From NCBI RefSeq assembly GCF_043290135.1, contig NW_027464603.1:1922001-1986000 (forward strand): a stretch of 64,000 bases of DNA, written 5' to 3'. Positions 57,450 to 64,000 of this stretch are shown here, in pieces. The translations under genes and the position numbers were made by a program. Every line of letters begins with the position of its first letter. Within the stretch, counting starts at the first letter, position 1. The DNA comes from Rhipicephalus microplus. Lineage: Eukaryota > Arthropoda > Arachnida > Ixodida > Ixodidae. The notes under the pieces were generated by a model. That model made no database searches. It was not told the origin of the DNA and was given only the letters and a program-made list of their open reading frames with translations.

Positions 57450-58390
57450 GATGGCGGAAGAAGGTTCGTCCCTGCAGCAACCACTAGAACAACACTTGTT
57501 TTTCAACAACTTAAAGACTCTAGCATGTCCTGCAGCACAGACAGTGTCGACATGGTAAAATGGTTGCCAATGTACGTACACACTACAAAGAATTACTGCT
57601 GTGACGCACGCTTATGTTAGCGAACATCCTCTTCTACCTGAGACGGACAGCCAAAGCGTGGTTCGGGAAGCACTAAGCAGAAATTGACAGCTTGGATGTG
57701 TGCAAATATAGGATGAGTTTCTTGTTCGGAAAATTGACCGGCGCAAAAATAGCGGTCATCTAGGAGCTGGCCTCTCATGCTCAAACTTTGATAGAATCAA
57801 GCCTGCCTTAATTGCAAGCCATGCTCGTCCTTTGCCGCAAAGCGTTCAACAGCTTTAAATAAATAATGGATTATGCATTCAACCTTTCAATCTGCAAGGA
57901 CTGTGACACGGCAGGTGCCATTATACGTGAGCGCCAGCGCTTCGAGACCACCAACGTCGACGTATTACCCGTTCATTCACTCGGCTTCTTTAACACGCCA
58001 GCAAGGTGGTCCTGCGAAGGCGCCCCTCTACCACAGACACTGCTTACTGCAGAGCACATGACGAAGATTGATCAACGTGAACTTGAAGCTATCTCTCCTG
58101 CGTCTACGTGCTCTCGTACCTGTGATTCCAGCTTCCAAATAGTAGCATCAGAACATGCCATAGTCCATCAAGAGCTTTCTAACATTGGCCTAGACTCTGT
58201 CTATAGTGCTGCTACCTGTCACTGAATGACCATGGTAGGCAAATTTTGTTCACCTAAGGGCAGGAAATTCTGGCGTTTCCCTGCAAACCCGACGACTGGT
58301 GTACTGCTGACAACCGGCCCAATTGTTTCGAATACCATCGTATTGGCCATGTGGCCTCATATAGCAACAGCAGGAGGTATGGGCGTCAGG
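57450..58390 (+). pseudogene. LTR (Ty3-like) retrotransposon gag fragment
   Basis: On the plus strand NILFYLRRTAKAWFGKH near 57620-57670 matches the gag capsid motif (F..L.gtAktWF.nH), followed after stops by CKYRMSFLFGKLTGAKIAVI and ELASHAQTLIESSLP. The frame 57866-58225 has MDYAFNLSICKDCDTAGAII and RERQRFETTN, the usual segment before the basic tail, then a Pro/Ser-rich stretch. Past 58230, NRPNCFEYHRIGHVASYS is a zinc knuckle with two of three Cys changed. It points away from the protease relic on the other strand, so the two fragments cannot be one colinear element. Confidence 0.6.
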
Positions 58391-58394
58391 TTAA

Positions 58395-58920
58395 CAAGGT
58401 TATAAACTTTTTCTCAGTGCATTTTAATGCTTCACACGGCTAAAGTAACAGTGTTTACAAGGTAATATTCGTTCTTGAGCTTTGATGCGCCAAAACAATG
58501 ATAACGCTTAAAGACATGCCGGAGTGATTGATTTTGACCATTTTAGGGGTAATTTTGACTGTCTGTTTATTTTGATTCGCTGGTCATGTTAACATGTGCT
58601 GAAATTTACTAAGTTTGTTGTAATTGTCTCATGCAACGCGTGCACAATTGCCTTTGGTTCTTTATTTTGTACTTCTCCGTTTCGACAATATCAGAGTTAC
58701 GTTTGCATATCTCAGTTGCGTAAGTTAAATCAAAAAGTATTTTCTTGATCTATGCATATCTTTTGTGTAATTTTTTGTTTATATATAATACGTCGAGACA
58801 GTTCCTCTCATAAATAATCCAAATGAAAACCACATACCATTTAAAATAAATCAACAGCCGGATACCAAAAAGGTAGTAATGGGACAAGAACGATAGCAAT
58901 GGCTGCAGTTACTACATCTT
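58395..58920. other. Unassigned AT-rich stretch
   Basis: No feature recognised. Confidence 0.4.
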
Positions 58921-58925
58921 TCATT

Positions 58926-59055
58926 CCAGTTACTAACTTTTAACTAATGTAGGTAGCGAACAGGTCGTAGAAAGTTAGCAACTCTAGCAGCTAATTGCTG
59001 TATACTAACGTAGGTAGTAAACAAATCGTAAAAGGGTAGTAATGGTCCTAGTAAG
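58926..59055. repeat. Two-copy tandem repeat, period about 62 bp
   Basis: ACTAATGTAGGTAGCGAACA...TCGTAGAAAGTTAGCAAC...CTAG is repeated as ACTAACGTAGGTAGTAAACA...TCGTAAAAGGGTAGTAATG...CTAG. It is followed by GTAGTAACTGCTGCAGTT, which contains a short palindrome. Confidence 0.5.
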
Positions 59056-59630
59056 GTAGTAACTGCTGCAGTTCCTACCTGCTTGCTTGCAGTTGTCATC
59101 TTCTTACTAACGTTTTTTTCAAGAGTGCAACTGCTACCTCTCACGTGTTGGCACTGAATTGCGCAAGCCCTGACTGAAGTTCAGGACCACACGGCTACGG
59201 TCCTTTCGAGTAAGAACGTGAAGATAAGAGGCCAAGGCAAAAGAAGTCTTGCAAGTTCGGGTCCTAAACCCGACGGTCCATATTCAGCATGACGTCTGGT
59301 TACCAGCTTTCACTTTCCACGTACCCTGCCAACTCATCTGCTGTTCTGTAGCACATGATCTTTCTTTAAACTCTGGTCCACTTGTCCCGTTCTAATTGGT
59401 GATGCGGCAACTTAGTGGTGCTTAACTATTCGCTCCTGGAAATTTCGTGGTAACTGTTCATTGGGCCAAATTCATTTTGTGTTGGTTACACAGCACCTGG
59501 GTTCTGATGTTTCTCAACATCGTCTTCGCCCGGATTCAGTCTGCACTTACACTGCTTGTCTCCTTCCCCTACTGAACCGTTTTGTAAGATGCGGAAACCT
59601 CAAGTACGGAATTTTCGGAATACGGAAGCC

Positions 59631-59790
59631 GTATGATGCGGACTCCGCACTTTATGGAAAGACGAAGGATGCGGACTCCGCATTTTATGGCGATACGTAT
59701 GATGCGGACTCCGCATTTTATGAAAAGACGTATCATGCGGAAGTGATACGGCACTCCACATTCCCTCGAAAGACGAATCATGCAGAAATT
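59631..59790. repeat. 33-bp minisatellite with palindromic ATGCGGActcCGCAT core
   Basis: The core ATGCGGACTCCGCA(T/C) occurs at 59636-59650, 59669-59683 and 59702-59716, exactly 33 bp apart. A half-core ATGCGG follows at 59735, again 33 bp on, and ATGCAG at 59780 after a 12-bp insertion. Units are joined by TTTATGRAAAGACGTATG-like spacers. Because 33 is divisible by three, the array is open in one frame and encodes repeats of DADSAFYGKTY (ORF 59461-59850). Each core can form a 7-bp stem with a 1-nt centre. Confidence 0.8.
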
Positions 59791-59859
59791 ACTGAAATGT
59801 GTGCATGTTACGTAAATGTGTGCATGTGTGCATGTTACGTCCGAATCTAGTGCAAAGCA

Positions 59860-61030
59860 GTATAATGGGTAAATTGAATAGGCGTCCACATCTTTAGTAC
59901 ATGCAATACTGTGTACAAATCACAATATTTCTTAAATATGCATGATGAGGGATATAATCATCGGCATCTTTCCAATTGTCGTGATGCGGCGGCAAAATTA
60001 GCTTTTAAATGAAATACATTATAAAGCTACTAAATTAACATGCTAGAGATCACAAATGGTAGTTACATTGCAACACATTAATGCAGTGTTTGATGCAAGA
60101 CATAAAAAAACTTATAAAGTTATTCGCAATAGAGAAGCATTATTATACACATCAGCCCTGCTACAGTCAATATATTTTTTATTTGTCTGTATGCTCCAGC
60201 TGTGAATAGGGACATTGCTGTGTTCATGGTACGCAAATGAGGTGACTGCACCGTAATTTCATGAGCTGCACCTAAGCCACAAGATGGTGGCACAAAACAC
60301 AATGTAGCAGCAATTTTGGAACGAAATCTTTAAAAAAATTAAATCATAGCACTGTGAAAGTGTGGCGCTGTGTTTATCTCATGAACGCCTTGTGGAGATA
60401 TGCTAAATGCTGCTTGAGGCTCCGTCACCACTGTATATTTGGGAGGTCACTGCCAAAGAACCTATGTGTCCTTCATAGGCACCTGAAAATGTAAATAATT
60501 GGCACAAATAATGTCAAAGACACATGTTAGCACCTTAGTTCACATGCACAAGAAATATAACACACAAACCGAAAGTGAAAATGTAAGGAACACAATCCTT
60601 CTTGTTATGCATTTGTGAATAATAGAAAAAAAGAAGTGTATAAATTAGTTCTGCCACATCAAAGAAAACAGCAGGCTTATCACAGTGAAAATAACTATGT
60701 TGTCACGATTTTCAATGGTAGAAATATTGTAGTGATATTTCCATATAAAATTATGATTACTTGCTTCCTGCACATTAAAGTTTTAGGAAATGCAAGTAAA
60801 AGCTCTCAATGTACATTTATTACTGCTTACTTGTACACTTGCTGCCTTTAAACTATACAGTTGGTGCACAAAATTGGCATCTTGAACAATTTTGAGACGT
60901 AAAAATATGCAACTTATCACCATGAAATCACTATGAAAGCAAGGAGGATCAGGCAGGTTCCAATAAAAATCTGCACAAGCCAGACTAATATAACCAAACT
61001 GCACAGAAATAAGGGAGCAAGAGTAATAGA
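59860..61030. other. Unassigned stretch
   Basis: No domain-bearing frame. The minus frame 60302-60120 (AAHEITVQSPHLRTMNTAMS) is composition-wise protein-like but has no recognisable family or exon signals. Confidence 0.35.
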
Positions 61031-61034
61031 AATT

Positions 61035-61235
61035 TGGCTGCTCACCAGCAGGTTGCGGTATCAAATCCCGGCTGCAGCGGCTGCATTTCCGATGGCGGCA
61101 GAAATGCTGTAGGCACAAGTGCTCAGATTTGGGTGCACGTTAAAGAACCCCAATTGGTCGAAATTTCCAGAGCCCTCTACTACGGCGTCTGTAATAATCA
61201 GATAGTGGTTTTGGGACGTGGAAACTCACATACAA
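61035..61235 (+). mobile_element. Ruka-type SINE, 5'-truncated and decayed
   Basis: Begins within the tRNA head (GGCTGCTCACCAGCAGGTTG), with a damaged B box GGTATCAAATCC and the body TTTGGGTGCACGTTAAAGAA, GGTCGAAATTTCCAGAGCCC and TAGTGGTTTTGGGACGTGGA. The tail is eroded. It is the least intact of the four copies, and no target duplication was found. Confidence 0.85.
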
Positions 61236-61239
61236 ATTA

Positions 61240-63460
61240 AGAATAACAAAAATAAACTGCTAACAGAAAAGTCGGGTGCATGTGCTATCTGTAAGTGCTT
61301 ACACCTTACGACATACAGCATGCTCATTCCATTTAAATACCGATATTGATAATAGCTGCTCTATTAGGAATGTAAAAGGTGAGGTAGAACTGAACAACTC
61401 TATAAAAAGTGACCCTGATATGACATCACGTTTTCTTATAACAAAACTGACTAGGACTCTGAAATATCATTATGCAAGAAAAATTCTTCAAAGGAACAGT
61501 CAAGTTTGAAGTCATAATTTTTAATATGGCTACTATAACTATAACCAAGAAATCGAGCTCAACATGGTTAATGTTAGTTTTTAAGGCCTATGTCCACTAG
61601 ACAATGAACTATACCACAAAAAATACACCGTTCAGGCAAAGCACCACACAAAAAAAGAAAGCAGACCTTTCTGGTATTACCTACAATGCCTTTAAAATGG
61701 TATTTTTACCTGTACTTGCCGCTTTTTATCTAAGTAACTGGTGTGAAACAGTTTAGCTGAAAATGCACTGTGCCTCCAAAACCTGTTGATTGAATCTGAT
61801 TTTTTTAAATGGTGAAGCTTGCACAAAATTAGGCTCTACAAGCCTTGGAAAAGTGAGACTGCATGACTCTGCAGACTACTTTGGTTACTTGTGTTTGTTT
61901 CTGGGCCTAAGCATGAAGAAATTGGCTTATTTGAATTTCTGCTAACAAACAAATGCTTTCGAAATTGCCCGAGCGTCAAAGGATGCTCAGAGATTTGTTG
62001 TTTTTCGCATTGGGCTATTCTACACCAAACATACAAACCATACTGCCAGGCGAAAATCACAGATGTATGGTTTAAAAAATGATGGTAATTTACTCTTCTG
62101 AAAATAGTTATTTGCAGAATGATTTGAAGAGAAAAAAGAAGTGGTCACGTGGGTACCTTCAGAATTTCGCAAAATGTCGTGCAGGTGTTATTTGTGAGAA
62201 AAATTTCAAAGTACCGCTTTTTCTTGCCATTTCAAATTTGATTTACATATTTGTAAAGACGCTTTCTTAAAGTATTTGAAGCCGAGGAACATTAGCGCAA
62301 TTTTTCGCTACATAGGCTTTGAAGAATTTAGCCAAACTGTTTATTGTTTGCATTTCTTGTATGGTAGTACTGCACTTTGTATGAATATTTGAGCCAAAAG
62401 TACTTACTTCACAGAAGTTATATTTCTCAAAAAAGCAATAATGTTAGGTCCAGATTACAAATATAACTATATAATCGTACTTGTCCACTTTGAGATGCAA
62501 ATTGCATTATATGTTTGTCTAATTGAAAATTACTTTATTGTGTATGTTGAAACCAAATAAAGAGTTCTTGTTATATGGCAAGTGTTATCATTACAATTTT
62601 TGTTTAAATAAGAAAAATGATTTTCGAAGTGGCCTATGGAGGGCCAAGGGGAACTTTGGAACTGATGCTGTCGTATATCAAATGCGAAAACAGCCATCAT
62701 TAGAAAACTTCAAAAGTTATTTTCTTCTTTAAAACAAAAATTGTTTTAACATAACTTGCCATATAAAGAGAACGGCTTTCTTTTGATGTTGCGAAAAAAT
62801 TGCACTAATAATACTGACCTTCATGCACTACACACATTCACCTTTACTCAATACCTAGACCAAATTTGGTGTAGAAGGGGCAGTATTTTTGAAATACTTT
62901 TTTTTTCACGAACAACACCCAGACGACGTCCTGAGAAGTCCAGAAGGCACCAAGGTGGCCTAATATTTTGTTCTCTGCGATATGTTTTAGCATTTTGCTG
63001 TTTTCAATACAGCAAACGAGCACAATATTTTTTTCAAAACACTTTAAGGATGCTTAGAAAAATGGCTGGGATGTTCGATGTGGATTCGCCTCACTGCCAG
63101 TATTTACTCTTCCGAAGCTCAAACTATCACTTCTCTGGTACTGCCTCCCTCACATACAATGCCTGCATAGGAAAGAAAAGAAAGACAGGTCCGACAAAGT
63201 TCACAAGGCAAGATATTTTCATGTTGGATAAATTCATTACCATAGACAGCAGCAAAATACCCTTCATTTTTGTAGTCCAAGACACAAGCTATATACCAGT
63301 ATACTAAGAGCCAAGCGCAAACTCTCTTCTTGCAAGACTGATCAGCCTGTAAATAAACAGAATGAAGTACAATGCACTGTTCATTCCAACACCACATACT
63401 CTTCTTTGCTATAGCAAAGCCATTTGTCATTGATTAATGCACTAGATGGGACAATGCAAA
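61240..63460. other. Unassigned AT-rich stretch
   Basis: The plus-strand frame 62756-63307 (183 codons) is the longest unassigned open frame in the window but has no recognisable motif and no exon or start context. Frames at 61276-61509 and 61891-62082 are similar in quality. Confidence 0.35.
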
Positions 63461-63461
63461 T

Positions 63462-63605
63462 GTAAAAAAAAGGTGAATAAATAAAAGAAGGGAAAAAAGA
63501 AGAAAAGAGGATGCAAAGTAGGGGCAGTGTAGCAAACTACTTTTAATTTGCATCCCCGTTTTCTTTCTTCTTTTTTCTTCTCTTCTTTCTTTTACCTTTT
63601 TTTTG
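63462..63605. repeat. Purine/pyrimidine hairpin (imperfect inverted repeat)
   Basis: The purine-rich arm 63462-63517 (AAGAAGAAAAGAGGATGCAA at its inner end) matches the reverse complement of the pyrimidine-rich arm 63547-63605 (TTTGCATCCCCGTTTTCTTT). The arms are about 57 nt and the spacer about 29 nt. The outer parts are simple sequence, but the shared ATGCAAA inner end shows that it is not merely composition. Confidence 0.65.
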
Positions 63606-63609
63606 CTTT

Positions 63610-64000
63610 CATTACTCCCAACCTCCGACAGGAGAACACTTCGTATCATTGCAACCTAACTTGAAAGAAAACGAGGGCTGCATTCTTCTGCGTTATAAGT
63701 TTTTTTTTCAGACAAACATTTCCAACAGGCCCACACGCCTACACCAAAAGACGACGTCATTACTTACCCCATTTAAACTAACACGCCAAGGATGACAAGG
63801 TGACTTCTGAGAAATAGGTCCTCCTATCGCAACGTCGGCCAGCCTGTCTGAGGCACTTCCACTGTTCACCCTGATTACTCCACTAGATGCTTTCATCTGT
63901 CGACTCGCATCTTCATTTTGGATAACACTTAGACGAGCTTTCATTGATAAATGCGCAAGAAAGTTTATTGATGTTTCATGCATCAGAATAAGCAACTGTG
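63610..64000. other. Unassigned stretch to window end
   Basis: One minus-strand frame runs off near the end (63995-63708) without recognisable features. Confidence 0.4.

Noticed and set aside
62756..63307. 183-codon open frame on the plus strand
   Set aside because: Longest unassigned frame, but no domain, signal, splice context or codon evidence; AT-rich DNA gives such frames by chance.

Overview
The window looks like intergenic or intronic DNA from a hard tick (Ixodida). The best taxonomic marker is a tRNA-derived SINE found four times, whose body closely matches my memory of Ruka, described from ixodid ticks. The mix of degraded non-LTR retrotransposons, Ty3-like gag fragments and Penelope-like GIY-YIG fragments also fits a large, repeat-rich chelicerate genome. 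A metastriate tick such as Rhipicephalus or Dermacentor is a guess. I see no complete host gene, no rRNA, no functional tRNA and no CRISPR array.

Layout. 1-5.3 kb: a broken plus-strand non-LTR element (ORF1 zinc knuckles, endonuclease, RT C-terminus, RNase H), with an LTR gag fragment and an RTE-type endonuclease fragment on the minus strand in its middle. 5.3-20.4 kb: mostly unassigned AT-rich DNA holding a Ruka copy, a TA microsatellite, a 62-bp tandem repeat, a Penelope fragment and a long imperfect inverted repeat. 20.5-28.25 kb: a CR1-like element (plus) next to an apparently full-length I-like element (minus) with ORF1, endonuclease, RT and RNase H, a GGT/ACC microsatellite tail and a probable 15-bp target-site duplication. 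30.4-31.7 kb: gag and leader of a Ty3-like element. 35-42 kb: a second Penelope fragment, three copies of an unnamed dispersed repeat, and a minus-strand CR1-like element whose reading frame is interrupted only by stop codons. 44.5-49.7 kb: two Ruka copies, a 490-bp foldback, and two possible exons of an unidentified plus-strand gene, the better one a terminal exon with acceptor, stop codon and polyadenylation signals. 51.6-53.2 kb: a DNA transposon bounded by TTAA duplications with GGG...CCC ends and a decayed transposase. 54.4-58.4 kb: an L1/Tx1-like RT fragment and back-to-back LTR protease and gag fragments. 58.4-64 kb: small repeats, a truncated Ruka copy and unassigned DNA.

The recognisable proteins are parts of selfish elements and nearly all carry stops or frameshifts, so there is no pathway or operon here. 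The most useful observations are structural: element boundaries, target-site duplications, foldbacks and tandem arrays. All family names rest on recognition by eye; no alignment or database search was run.
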